Assembly (NCBI RefSeq): GCF_020026925.1
Contig: NZ_JAIQDW010000001.1
Coordinates: 558,001-622,000, forward strand
Origin: Flavobacterium hibisci
GTDB taxonomy: Bacteria > Bacteroidota > Bacteroidia > Flavobacteriales > Flavobacteriaceae
Direction: 5' to 3'
Length of the DNA stretch: 64,000 nucleotides
Position 1 is the first letter of the stretch; each line of letters opens with the position of its first letter. The notes beneath the pieces were generated by a model that saw only the letters and a list, made by a program, of their open reading frames with translations, was not told the origin of the DNA and did no database searches. A program made the translations under genes and the position numbers. Of this stretch, positions 1-9,194 are shown in pieces.

Positions 1-102
1 AAATATAAAATGTCAGATGTTATCTCAGATGAATATAAATTTGTGAATGTAAACTTTTCACTTTTGACTTTCGCCTTTTCACTTTTCGCTTTCTTAATAA
101 AA

Positions 103-133
103 AAAAACCTCGTTCAAATTAAACGAGGTTTTT
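103..133. terminator. Bidirectional intrinsic terminator
   Basis: Two perfect 12-base arms (AAAAACCTCGTT and its complement) enclose a 7-base loop. There are A/T runs on both sides, so it can work in either direction. It sits just past the stop of the histone H1-like gene. Confidence 0.85.
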
Positions 134-137
134 AGTA

Positions 138-314
138 TTATTTTTTTGATTCTTCGATAGAAACTTTTCTAAACTCTTTTAAAAGTTTTTCAATCTCTAA
201 AGATGATTTACGTGCTCTTGCTCCTGCTGCTTTAACACCTTTTTCAGATAATGATTCAGATTCTGTTTTGAATACTTCTAATTCAGCGTTGATTTTTACT
301 AATAGATCTTTCAT
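138..314 (-). CDS. Histone H1-like protein (58 aa)
   Basis: This is a small basic protein beginning MKDLLVKINAELE and ending KEFRKVSIEESKK. That pattern, with a central Lys/Ala/Arg-rich KAAGARARKS segment, is the Bacteroidota histone H1-like (Hc1-type) nucleoid protein. It presumably binds DNA in the cytoplasm. I chose the ATG at 314 because the family starts with MKDL. An ATG at 341 would add nine residues that do not look like the family. It is a stand-alone gene with its own terminator at 103-133 and is unrelated to the polysaccharide locus beside it. Confidence 0.85.
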   Translation of the reverse strand: MKDLLVKINAELEVFKTESESLSEKGVKAAGARARKSSLEIEKLLKEFRKVSIEESKK

Positions 315-512
315 GCTTATATATGTTAAATTAAGTGGCAAAAATAAAAGTTTGCTCTATAGATAACGTAAGTTTAGTGTTAAAATTATCACAGTTTTTT
401 GCAATTGAGTTACTATTATTTTTTTTATGCTTTTCACTCCTAAAAACCAGATGATTACAAAATATAAAAAAGTTACATTTCTAAATAATATTTCAGACAC
501 AGCCCTAAAAAC

Positions 513-1892
513 TTACTTAATTTTATCATAATTCACCTTTTTGGCATCTTTTTTAAATTGATTTTCCAGAGCGATCTCCATTTTTTCGGCTACAGACTTC
601 TGTTCCTGTATCAAATTTTTCTTCTCTTCAGGATCTTTTTCAATATTATAAAGTTCTAAATTTGCAGGAGTATTGACGTGTCTGGTCCTGATTATCTTCC
701 ACGGCTTTCTGATTAAAGATTCGTGCAAATGACCTCTGACATAAATTTCCTGATCTGCTATTGCTTTATTTTCTGAAATTACCGGCCAGACATTTTTACC
801 TTCAATACTTTTTGGCAAATTGTTATCTCCAGCCAAAGACAAAATACCGGGCAATAAATCTATTACCGAAATATAATTCTCATTTTTATACTTATTTAAA
901 TGACCTTTCCAGTAAAATATGCAAGGAACTCTAATTGCTCCTTCATAATTTGATGTTTTCCAGTCCCTGAGCGGTGTATTATCTCCCAGTGTGATATTTG
1001 ATGGGTGAATGCCGTTATATTCATTTTTAGAGTCCCAATTTTCCATAGCACCATTATCACTCATAAAAATAACCAATGTGTTTTTATCCAGTTTTTCCTG
1101 TTTCAATTTTTCTAACAATATTCCAATACTATTGTCCATGTGGCTCATTGCTGCGGCAAAATCTCTTCTGGAACTGTCTTTTATGGAATTTATATACGGA
1201 TCTTTCCATTTTTGTTCTTCCTGTAAAGGAAAATGCGGTGCGCTATAAGCCACTTCCAAAAAGAAGCTTTTCTTAGAATCTCTTTTTTCTGAAAGCCATT
1301 TTATTGCTTCATTCGTAATTAAATCAGTCGCATGGCCTTGTTCTTCGATAAACTCACCATTTCGATACCAGCTTTTGTCGCCGTTTTTATAGAGATGGGT
1401 ATACTGATCGATTTGTCCGTGCAAAAAACCGTACGAATAGTCAAATCCATACGCTGTTGGTCCGCTGCTTTGCTGCAAACCCAGATGCCATTTGCCAATA
1501 AGTGCGGTTTGATAATTGTTTTTATGCAATAATTTTGGCAGTGTCGGAATGGAATCCGGAAGCTTAAACTGACTTTTATCACTAATTGGAGCTACAATTC
1601 CCATACGGCTGGCAGGTCGCCCTGTAAACAGGCTTGCCCTTGATGGTGAACAGGTAGGATTGGCATAAAACCGATCCAGTTCTACCCCATTTCTGGCTAA
1701 AAAGTCGATATTGGGAGTCTTGATTACTGAACCGTGATAACCAACATCATTCCATCCGGCGTCGTCTGCCATAATTAAAATGATATTTGGTTTTTCTGTT
1801 GCACTCTTTTGATTCTTTTGACTATATGAAATTGAAAAACAAAACGATAATAGTATTAAAAATTGCTTATTGGTATTCATATTTTTTATCAT
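513..1892 (-). CDS. Exported S1-family (formylglycine-dependent) sulfatase
   Basis: The protein has 459 residues with a signal peptide ending near SYSQ (about residue 25). The type I sulfatase signature CSPSRASLFTGR starts at Cys81, the residue that would be converted to formylglycine. The metal-binding N-terminus IILIMADDAGWNDVG and the segment LIGKWHLG support the S1 family. It would remove sulfate esters from glycans in the periplasm. It lies 149 bp downstream of GH115 on the same strand, so it is probably the last gene of the GH28-GH115-sulfatase unit. A second in-frame ATG at 1880 is also possible. A sulfatase is unexpected in a land-plant pectin locus. Its exact substrate cannot be read from the sequence. 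Confidence 0.9.
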   Translation of the reverse strand: MIKNMNTNKQFLILLSFCFSISYSQKNQKSATEKPNIILIMADDAGWNDVGYHGSVIKTPNIDFLARNGVELDRFYANPTCSPSRASLFTGRPASRMGIVAPISDKSQFKLPDSIPTLPKLLHKNNYQTALIGKWHLGLQQSSGPTAYGFDYSYGFLHGQIDQYTHLYKNGDKSWYRNGEFIEEQGHATDLITNEAIKWLSEKRDSKKSFFLEVAYSAPHFPLQEEQKWKDPYINSIKDSSRRDFAAAMSHMDNSIGILLEKLKQEKLDKNTLVIFMSDNGAMENWDSKNEYNGIHPSNITLGDNTPLRDWKTSNYEGAIRVPCIFYWKGHLNKYKNENYISVIDLLPGILSLAGDNNLPKSIEGKNVWPVISENKAIADQEIYVRGHLHESLIRKPWKIIRTRHVNTPANLELYNIEKDPEEKKNLIQEQKSVAEKMEIALENQFKKDAKKVNYDKIK

Positions 1893-1964
1893 TTAAAATT
1901 TGATTCTAATTCGATTTAAACCCGTTGGTGCAATTAGTTTTTGATGATGATTTGCATTAAAAAA

Positions 1965-2019
1965 GGTTCTCGATGCATTTTTTGTTTCGTTTCTCTACTA
2001 AAAAACACTTGAACTGACG
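1965..2019. repeat. Dispersed intergenic repeat, copy 1
   Basis: About 55 bp starting GGTTCTCGATGCATTTTTTG and ending CACTTGAACTGACG. A second copy, about 75-80% identical by eye, lies at 14672-14729. Both are in gaps between PUL genes and in the same orientation. It is not coding. Confidence 0.6.
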
Positions 2020-2041
2020 TTTTGAATTTAGGTTCATCTTT

Positions 2042-4465
2042 TTAGATTTTAGAATTTACAGTTATATAATCCAATACAATTCCGGTTTGATTCACGTTAA
2101 TTGCAATCGTATGTTTTCCTTTATTTGCATTTGAAACAGGCCGTTTTACAATAGCGCTATTACGAAGTACATTTTCTTTCCATGTTTTGTCACGATCTTT
2201 TGTATTAATTGAAAATAATTGCTTTTTATCTCCATCTAATTGTACTTCAATTTGATGATCGAAATTGTTTGTATGAGTTGGAAGCAAATGAATTTCTATT
2301 TCGTAATCACCTTCTTTTTCAACTTCAAATTCATAGGAAACTGAAGGTTTTTCAGTTTTAAAATACTGCTGTTTCAACGGAAATAAAGTAACCGAATTGT
2401 CGCTGTAACCTAAACCATTAATTGTTTTCCATTGATACTCTTTTGTCTCTTTTTTAGAAATAAACTGATTTGCATTTATGAATTTTATCACATTCGAAGT
2501 TTCCTTAACTACTGCTTCTTTTGAAAATTCAGTCTTTTTAATTGAATCAAAAACAGGCAGATTTCTTGGTTTCATGGACATCATGTTATTCCATTTGCCG
2601 TTGCTCATTTTAGTGTTATAAAAATCGGTCAGTTCTTGTATTTTCTGATAGGCTTCTGAAGATAATAACTCATATTTTTTCTTCAGATTTGAATCAGATG
2701 CAGATGCCGCTAACTTCCAATATAAAAATTTATGATTCATATAAACAGCTCCTTTTACCGGATAAACCACTAATTGAAACCATGCATCTTTTCTTTCTGA
2801 CGGAATAAAACTGGACAAATTATCAAGTTTCTGCATTAGATTATCATAGTCATTTATTCTTTTTTGAGATTCTTCTACAGAAAAATCAGAAAGTTTTACT
2901 GGTGTTGTCGGTTCAGTTTGGCTCCAGCCCATATATTCCGGTTTTCTTAGGAATGACAGACGGTAATGTTCTTTCATGACAAAACTCAATTCTGAAGCAA
3001 TTTTAGCTGTAAATTCTCTTGATACCCATTTCTTTAGATAATCATTTAGTCCATCCGATTTCGCGGAATTAATATCCCAGGCCAAATCAAGGAAAAGTTC
3101 AGTATCGTATTCCGCGGGTTTGATATCCCCTACGTTTACAATCCACATTTTTTTAGCTCCATTTTCATAGGCTTTAGTCATTTCGTACCAAATCAAACCC
3201 GGTTGTGTTGTGCTCAGCCAAAGATAATCGTGTGGTCTTCCCCAATAACTAATATGATAATAAACACCGCTTCCTCCTGCTCTTTTTTGTTCTTCTTCAT
3301 TGCTCAGACGGCGAATATATCCGTAATTATCATCGGGCCAAACCAAAGTTATATCATCCGGAACTTTAAGTCCGTTATCGTATAATTCCAACACTTCTTT
3401 GTACGGTACAAATGCCTGAGGAATCTCTTTTAACGGCTTTTTAAAAGTGTTTGAAAGCATTTCACGCTGATTCAAAATGATTTTTTCCACCATATCGATG
3501 GATTCTTTTAAATCTTTTGCGCCTTCCATTTTGCTGTCGTGAACACCACGCATGCCTAACGTCATAATGGTTTCGTTATTAGCCAATTTTAATTCGTCTA
3601 AACGATCCTGCCAATATTTATCAACCTTGGTTTTATTCGTAAAATAATTATAATCACCATGAATTTTAGGTTTCCATTCATCAACATTATTCCGAAGCAT
3701 GGGTTCAGCATGTGAAGAACCAATAACCATATGGTATTTTTGAGCCATTTCCTTATTCCCCGGAAGGGTAAAAAAACCTTTTGTAGAAGGATGCATCGCC
3801 GGCCAAATCGTATTGGCTTTTAAACGCAATAACAACTGGAAAATCTTTTCGTAGGTTTTGGGTCCGATGTTCCCGACCTCCGGTTCGAATGTTTTTTCTG
3901 CCCAGGGTTCCAATCCCCAGTCTTCATCATTTAAAAAAATTCCTCTGTATTGAACTGATGGTGATGAAATAATTCCCTTTTGAGGAAGATGCAATGCAAG
4001 TTTTTCTTTTTTTATCGAATTGACATCTGCCCACCATTTCCATGGCGAAATTCCAAGACGCTCTGTAATTTCAAAAATGGCATAGACCGTTCCTCTTACA
4101 TCGCTTCCGGTGACCAAAAGATTTTCTTTCTCTTTTTTGATCGAAAATTTCTCCCATTGACCAGACAAATCTTTGGATTTTGATTTAAAAAGATTTGATG
4201 AAGCCTGTCCAATATAAATTCCCTTTTTTGAAATTGTCTGAACCGGAATAATTTCTGGCCTTTTTCCTGTGATCTCTTTTACATCGTCAGCCAGTTCGTT
4301 TACAGCCCAAAGAATAAGTGCATCCGTATCTTTATCAATATAAATTGAAACTGAATAATTGGCATCTGCAATTAAAAAATCAACAGAATTTTTATCCTGA
4401 CAGTAAGAATTGCTACACAAAAGAATAAACAGCAACACAAATCCAATAAATATATTTTTATTCAT
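2042..4465 (-). CDS. GH115 family glycoside hydrolase (alpha-glucuronidase type)
   Basis: The 807-residue exported protein has a signal peptide ending near SNSYCQ. Hallmarks of GH115 are ISPWKWWADV, VQYRGIFLNDEDWGLEPWA, LRLKANTIWPAMHP and GSSHAEPMLRNN. The C-terminal 140 residues form the beta-sandwich domain usual for the family. GH115 enzymes remove glucuronic acid or 4-O-methyl-glucuronic acid from xylan or arabinogalactan. In a rhamnogalacturonan locus it more likely trims glucuronic acid from side chains. I chose the ATG at 4465 (MNKNIFIGFVLL) because the ATG at 4501 lies inside the hairpin at 4491-4538 and would put 12 non-signal-like residues in front. It follows GH28 by about 97 bp. 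Confidence 0.93.
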   Translation of the reverse strand: MNKNIFIGFVLLFILLCSNSYCQDKNSVDFLIADANYSVSIYIDKDTDALILWAVNELADDVKEITGKRPEIIPVQTISKKGIYIGQASSNLFKSKSKDLSGQWEKFSIKKEKENLLVTGSDVRGTVYAIFEITERLGISPWKWWADVNSIKKEKLALHLPQKGIISSPSVQYRGIFLNDEDWGLEPWAEKTFEPEVGNIGPKTYEKIFQLLLRLKANTIWPAMHPSTKGFFTLPGNKEMAQKYHMVIGSSHAEPMLRNNVDEWKPKIHGDYNYFTNKTKVDKYWQDRLDELKLANNETIMTLGMRGVHDSKMEGAKDLKESIDMVEKIILNQREMLSNTFKKPLKEIPQAFVPYKEVLELYDNGLKVPDDITLVWPDDNYGYIRRLSNEEEQKRAGGSGVYYHISYWGRPHDYLWLSTTQPGLIWYEMTKAYENGAKKMWIVNVGDIKPAEYDTELFLDLAWDINSAKSDGLNDYLKKWVSREFTAKIASELSFVMKEHYRLSFLRKPEYMGWSQTEPTTPVKLSDFSVEESQKRINDYDNLMQKLDNLSSFIPSERKDAWFQLVVYPVKGAVYMNHKFLYWKLAASASDSNLKKKYELLSSEAYQKIQELTDFYNTKMSNGKWNNMMSMKPRNLPVFDSIKKTEFSKEAVVKETSNVIKFINANQFISKKETKEYQWKTINGLGYSDNSVTLFPLKQQYFKTEKPSVSYEFEVEKEGDYEIEIHLLPTHTNNFDHQIEVQLDGDKKQLFSINTKDRDKTWKENVLRNSAIVKRPVSNANKGKHTIAINVNQTGIVLDYITVNSKI

Positions 4466-4490
4466 CTTAAAATTTATTTTGCTATAAAAA

Positions 4491-4538
4491 CAAAAGTTCA
4501 AAGTTTACAACCCATTATGTCACAACTTTGAACTTTTG
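4491..4538. terminator. Perfect 15-bp stem-loop between GH28 and GH115
   Basis: Arms CAAAAGTTCAAAGTT and its exact complement enclose an 18-base loop. It sits just after the GH28 stop and 25 bp before the GH115 start. It has no long U tract, so it may be an intercistronic attenuator or RNA-stabilising hairpin rather than a full terminator. Confidence 0.6.
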
Positions 4539-4562
4539 CTTCTTTATATTAATTAGAGAAAA

Positions 4563-5891
4563 TTACTCAACTAACTGATTATTGATACGCACATTTTTTA
4601 AAGTAATTCCGTCAACAATGCTTTTATCGATAGTTGCTTTTGTCGCTTCTATATTCAGGTTTTCAAATGTAAAATTAGACAAACGAACGTTCGGGTCTTT
4701 TTCTACATTAAAAAACGTATCCGATTTCATATTGATGTTTTTCAACGTTACATGATCACCATAAGACAATGGAATATCAGGACGCCCTTTTAAGTCGAAA
4801 AATTGTTTCCATGCCAAAACAACCAGACAGTTTTTTGCTGTTCCTTTAATGTCTTCAACCCTGATATACTCATATCTTTGAGGAGTATCTGGTCTCATTT
4901 TTAACCAAAGCATTCTGGTTGCACCTTCAATTGTAGAATTACGCATGATGACATTTCGGTTGTGGATAGACTCGCTTCCGTTAGTTAAAGCAGAATGACA
5001 AAATCCATACGTACAATCTTCGATGATGATATTAGCATTTCCTCCGTTGTTTTTATCCTGATCTGCATAAGGGCCTTTTCCACCTTTTAAAGCAACTGCA
5101 TCATCATTAACCGACATATAACAGCCTTTTATCAAAACATTGGTGCAGATATCGACATCAATAGCATCGGTACTTGGAGCCTTAATTTCTAAATGCGGAG
5201 AGAAAATATACACATCTAGCAATTTGACATTATTACATTTATAAAAATGATTCGTCCAAAAACCTGAATTGATCAGTTTTACATCCTGAAATTGTACATT
5301 GTTGGAGTTCCATACAAAAACTAATCTTGGTCTTGACACTTCAAGATTAGTACATTTTGGATTTATTTTTCGTCTTGCCCAGAAAGCTTCATAGTACTTA
5401 TAACCGTTTCCGTTGATGGTTCCTTTACCTGAAATCGAAAAATTATCCACGCCATAAGCATTTACCAAAGCCGGGAAATAATCCAGGTTCTGGCCCTCCA
5501 TTCTGGATGGCATAATCGGATAATTCGAAATATCATCAGAACCTTTTAAAGTTCCACCTTCTGAAACATATAAACTTGTTTTAGGTTTAAAGAATAAAGC
5601 ACCGCTCAGGAAAACGCCTTTTGGAATCACAATTACTCCTCCTCCGCTTTTAGCTGCCTTATCAATTACTTTTTGGATTGCAACGGTCTGGATTTTGGTA
5701 CTGTCTTTTACAACCCCAAAATCGGTTATCGTGTATTGTTTCCCTAAATCCTTCAGCTGAATTTTAGTATAATCCTTAAACCATGGTGTTATTTCACTTC
5801 CGTCCGGAAATGCGTCGTTTTTATAGTTTTGAGAAAATGCAGACTGGGAAATTCCCAAAATGCAGATTGCAAGTGTCAATAATCTTTTCAT
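4563..5891 (-). CDS. GH28 family polygalacturonase-like enzyme
   Basis: The 442-residue exported protein has a signal peptide ending AFSQ (about residue 21). It has the right-handed beta-helix pattern of pectinases. The GH28 catalytic Asp set is recognisable: STDAID (Asp242, Asp245), NDDAVALKGG (Asp263, Asp264), then GFCHSALTNGSE (His299) and the late WLKMR. The variants differ slightly from classical endo-polygalacturonases (NTDG, DDCIA). This fits the exo-acting or rhamnogalacturonan-directed GH28 branches found in PULs. It would release galacturonic acid in the periplasm. It is the first gene of a leftward unit with its own operator and -7 box (6029-6073). Confidence 0.92.
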   Translation of the reverse strand: MKRLLTLAICILGISQSAFSQNYKNDAFPDGSEITPWFKDYTKIQLKDLGKQYTITDFGVVKDSTKIQTVAIQKVIDKAAKSGGGVIVIPKGVFLSGALFFKPKTSLYVSEGGTLKGSDDISNYPIMPSRMEGQNLDYFPALVNAYGVDNFSISGKGTINGNGYKYYEAFWARRKINPKCTNLEVSRPRLVFVWNSNNVQFQDVKLINSGFWTNHFYKCNNVKLLDVYIFSPHLEIKAPSTDAIDVDICTNVLIKGCYMSVNDDAVALKGGKGPYADQDKNNGGNANIIIEDCTYGFCHSALTNGSESIHNRNVIMRNSTIEGATRMLWLKMRPDTPQRYEYIRVEDIKGTAKNCLVVLAWKQFFDLKGRPDIPLSYGDHVTLKNINMKSDTFFNVEKDPNVRLSNFTFENLNIEATKATIDKSIVDGITLKNVRINNQLVE

Positions 5892-6028
5892 TGTATCTTT
5901 TTTGGTTTTTAAATTTTATGAGGTATAATTTTTAGTCTTCATGAGTCATTAAGAATTCTCTTTTCTTAAATATTTAAAAATAAAATAATTATTTCCGCCC
6001 ATTTTTACGATTCTAATTCTTAATTAAT

Positions 6029-6073
6029 CAAATTTATTCTATTCTTATTCTTTTTGTATCCTGTACTATCGGT
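6029..6073 (-). promoter_or_regulatory. PUL operator and -7 box for GH28 unit
   Basis: Read on the minus strand: ACCGAT-N4-CAGGAT (6073-6058), then 21 bp, then the -7 box TAAATTTG (6036-6029). The spacing is identical to the six other PUL promoters in the window. The first half-site is the weakest of the set. Confidence 0.75.
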
Positions 6074-6094
6074 TATAACTGTTAAATAAAAAGA

Positions 6095-6139
6095 CAGGAT
6101 GCTGCAGGATAACAATGCTGCTTGATAACGTTATTTTTA
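6095..6139 (+). promoter_or_regulatory. PUL operator and -7 box for GH2 gene
   Basis: CAGGAT-N4-CAGGAT at 6095-6110, then 21 bp, then TATTTTTA at 6132-6139 as the -7 box. It faces away from the GH28 operator 21 bp to the left, so one 50-bp core serves two divergent units. Confidence 0.78.
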
Positions 6140-6157
6140 CTTTTATAAATCTTTTTT

Positions 6158-9058
6158 ATGATACAAAAATCCCGCTACATCTTCCTGTTAATGATTGTTT
6201 TATTTACGTTAAGCAGTTTTAAAAATGATGAAATTAACCTCGAAGGCAACTGGCATTTTGAAATTGACCGAAACGATGAAGGAATTACTCAAAAGTGGTA
6301 CAACCGAAATCTCGCAGATGTCATAAAACTTCCCGGTTCTATGGCTGAATTTCTGAAAGGAGATGATATCACGCTCAAAACAAAATGGACAGGCTCTATT
6401 TATGACAGTTCTTTTTATTTTATTCCGAGATTAGAAAAATACCGTCAGCCGGGAAATATTCATATTCCGTTTTGGCTGACACCTGCCAAACACTATGTTG
6501 GAGCTGCATGGTATCAAAAGGAAGTCAATGTTCCTGCAAACTGGAAAGGCAGACGCATTTTGTTTCATTTAGAAAGAGCCCATATAGAAACCAGAGTCTG
6601 GATAAACGACAAGGAAGTAGGACTGCAAAATTCGTTAGTAGCACCACATATTTACGATTTAAGTGCCTTTCTCGTTCCGGGCAAACAACGCATTTCAATC
6701 CGAATTGATAATCGGATTACCAAAATAAATGTTGGCCCTGATTCGCATAGCGTTACCGATCATACACAGGGAAACTGGAATGGAATTATCGGCAAAATAG
6801 CTTTAGAGTCATTTTCACCAGTGTATATTGATGATGTTCAGATTTATCCGGATGTAAAAAACAGAAAAGCACGTGTAAAAATTACGATTCAGAATAGCAC
6901 TCCAAATGCGTTTGATGGAAAGTTATCTTTATCAGCAAAAAGCTTCAACAGTCCAAAATCAGACAAAACAAAAGAAATTAACAGTCAGGTAACTATTTCG
7001 GGCACTGCCAGCAAATTCATCGAAATAGAACTTCCATTTGGAAAAGGAATGCAAACCTGGGACGAATTTGATCCTGCATTTTATCATCTGTCCGTAAAAC
7101 TTAATGCTAAAGGAATACAATCTGAGAAAAAAATTCAGTTTGGGATGCGTGAATTTAAAATAAAAGAGAATACGTTTTTAATCAATGATGTTCCGGTTTT
7201 CCTTCGCGGAACGGTGCATAATTGTGAATTTCCATTAACAGGTTATCCTGCAATGACAGTTGAAGCCTGGGACAAAATATTTAAGACGATTAAATCTTAT
7301 GGTTTGAATCATATACGTTTTCATTCCTGGTGTCCTCCCGAAGCAGCTTTTATTGCAGCTGACAAGGCCGGAATGTATTTGCAGCCCGAAGGTCCAAGCT
7401 GGCCTAATCACGGTCCAAAAATAGGATTAGGTCAGCCGATCGATAAGTTCTTATATGATGAAACCATGCGAATGGCAAAAGAGTATGGCAATTATGCTTC
7501 GTTTACGATGTTATCAGCAGGAAATGAGCCAGCAGGAAAACAAGTTGAGTATCTGAATGCCTTTGTGGATTTTTGGAAAGCCAAAGACAGCAGAAGGGTT
7601 TATACCGGAATGTCCGTTGGCGGAAGCTGGCCTGTGATCCCAAATGCAGAATACCAGTCACGTGGCGGTGTACGAGGACTGAACTGGAATAAATTACCGG
7701 AAACAGAATCCGATTTCAGTACCGGAATTGCTCCTTTTAAAGTGCCATTTGTAGCACACGAAATTGGCCAATATTGTGTTTTTCCAAATTTTGAAGAAAT
7801 TCCGAAATACAAAGGCGTTTACAGGGCTAAAAATTTCGAAATGTTTCGTCAGGATCTCACAGATCACAACATGGCTGATCAGGCAAAAGACTTTTTGAAT
7901 GCCTCCGGAAAATTACAGGTTTTATGTTATAAAAGCGAAATTGAAAAAATGCTGAGAACTCCGGGATATGCAGGATTTCAGGCTTTAGGATTACAGGACT
8001 TCCCTGGTCAGGGAACTGCTTTGGTAGGCATTTTGGACGCTTTTTTTCAGGAAAAAGGATATGTAAGTTCTCAAGAATATAAACGATTTTGTAATGAAAC
8101 AGTTCCATTGCTGAAAGTCCCGAAATTTGTTTATACCAATACCGAAACTTTTAAGGCCGAAATAGCACTTTTTCACTCTGGTAAAAATCCTTTACAAAAT
8201 GCAGTAATTAGCTGGGCTATCAAAAATGACAAAGGAAATATTCTTTCTGAAGGAAATTTCGATGCTAAAACTTTCGAAAATGGAAACGGAATCTTCGTTG
8301 GGAACCTTAACTTTCCATTGAATACTATCAAAGAAGCATCTAAATTAAATCTTGAAGTAAAAGTAAATAATACCCTTTTTATCAACGATTGGAACTTTTG
8401 GGTTTATTCTGACCGTAATGCAGAAATTGCTTCCTCGATATATTACACAACTGTTTTGGATGATAAAGCAAAAGAAGTTTTACAAAATGGCGGAAAAGTA
8501 TTTTTGAATGCATCAGGAAAAGTGGTAAAAGGAAAAGAAGTAGAAATGCATTTTCTTCCGGTTTTCTGGAATACTTCCTGGTTTAAAATGCGTCCGCCTC
8601 ATGTTACCGGAATGCTGATACAGGATAAAAGTAAGGCATTTGCCAGTTTCCCAACCAGTTTTCATAGTGATTTACAATGGTGGGAAATTCAAAACCGTTC
8701 ACAGGTGATGAACCTTGAAGATTTTCCGGCAGATTTCCGTCCATTGGTTCAGCCGATTGACACCTGGTTTATGAACCGTAGGTTAGCATTGATATTTGAA
8801 GCTAAAGTTGGCAAAGGAAAAATTATCGTGAGCAGCGCTGATTTAGGACCCGATATTGAGAATAAACCTGCTGCAAAACAATTGTTCATTTCGTTACAGC
8901 AGTATATGAATTCGGATGCCTTTAATCCAAAAGGAAATTTAGATTTTGAAGTATTAAAAGACATTTTCGTGAGTCCGTCAAAAGAGCAATTTAAAACTTT
9001 TACCAAAGATAGCCCGGACGAATTGAAACCGAATTCTAATCAGAATAAAGTGAAATAA
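6158..9058 (+). CDS. GH2 family glycoside hydrolase (beta-galactosidase or related)
   Basis: The protein has 966 residues with an N-terminal hydrophobic signal segment. It has the GH2 order: sugar-binding jelly roll (about 25-215), immunoglobulin-like domain (about 220-330) and TIM barrel (about 335-600), then a long C-terminal extension. The predicted acid/base is Glu457 in SAGNEPAG and the nucleophile Glu535 in FVAHEIGQY. Substrate in this family varies (beta-galactoside, glucuronide, arabinoside). In this locus a galactan or other rhamnogalacturonan side chain is the likely target. It is transcribed alone rightwards from the operator at 6095-6139 and ends at a bidirectional terminator (9110-9147). 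It is longer and more divergent than LacZ-like GH2 enzymes. Confidence 0.85.
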   Translation: MIQKSRYIFLLMIVLFTLSSFKNDEINLEGNWHFEIDRNDEGITQKWYNRNLADVIKLPGSMAEFLKGDDITLKTKWTGSIYDSSFYFIPRLEKYRQPGNIHIPFWLTPAKHYVGAAWYQKEVNVPANWKGRRILFHLERAHIETRVWINDKEVGLQNSLVAPHIYDLSAFLVPGKQRISIRIDNRITKINVGPDSHSVTDHTQGNWNGIIGKIALESFSPVYIDDVQIYPDVKNRKARVKITIQNSTPNAFDGKLSLSAKSFNSPKSDKTKEINSQVTISGTASKFIEIELPFGKGMQTWDEFDPAFYHLSVKLNAKGIQSEKKIQFGMREFKIKENTFLINDVPVFLRGTVHNCEFPLTGYPAMTVEAWDKIFKTIKSYGLNHIRFHSWCPPEAAFIAADKAGMYLQPEGPSWPNHGPKIGLGQPIDKFLYDETMRMAKEYGNYASFTMLSAGNEPAGKQVEYLNAFVDFWKAKDSRRVYTGMSVGGSWPVIPNAEYQSRGGVRGLNWNKLPETESDFSTGIAPFKVPFVAHEIGQYCVFPNFEEIPKYKGVYRAKNFEMFRQDLTDHNMADQAKDFLNASGKLQVLCYKSEIEKMLRTPGYAGFQALGLQDFPGQGTALVGILDAFFQEKGYVSSQEYKRFCNETVPLLKVPKFVYTNTETFKAEIALFHSGKNPLQNAVISWAIKNDKGNILSEGNFDAKTFENGNGIFVGNLNFPLNTIKEASKLNLEVKVNNTLFINDWNFWVYSDRNAEIASSIYYTTVLDDKAKEVLQNGGKVFLNASGKVVKGKEVEMHFLPVFWNTSWFKMRPPHVTGMLIQDKSKAFASFPTSFHSDLQWWEIQNRSQVMNLEDFPADFRPLVQPIDTWFMNRRLALIFEAKVGKGKIIVSSADLGPDIENKPAAKQLFISLQQYMNSDAFNPKGNLDFEVLKDIFVSPSKEQFKTFTKDSPDELKPNSNQNKVK

Positions 9059-9109
9059 GTACTTAAGTTATACTTTATATAAATACCATTAAAAACTTAA
9101 TAAAGAAAT

Positions 9110-9147
9110 AAAAAGCGATTATAAAATATTTTTTACAATCGCTTTTT
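9110..9147. terminator. Bidirectional intrinsic terminator
   Basis: Arms AAAAAGCGATT and AATCGCTTTTT flank a 16-base loop. It lies between the convergent GH2 and PL22-like genes and can serve both. Confidence 0.85.
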
Positions 9148-9194
9148 AGTATCTATCATCCTTAGAATTGTACTCTTTTGTTTAGTAATTCTAA

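Noticed and set aside
315..341. Longer start for the histone H1-like protein
   Set aside because: Family members begin MKDL. The nine extra residues have no family support.
1009..1532. Open frames antisense to the sulfatase
   Set aside because: They are frames opposite a well-supported gene and have low-complexity, non-protein-like translations. The same applies to other short frames overlapping the large enzymes.
4466..4501. Longer N-terminus for GH115 from the ATG at 4501
   Set aside because: The extra residues do not fit a signal peptide, and the ATG sits inside a 15-bp hairpin arm.
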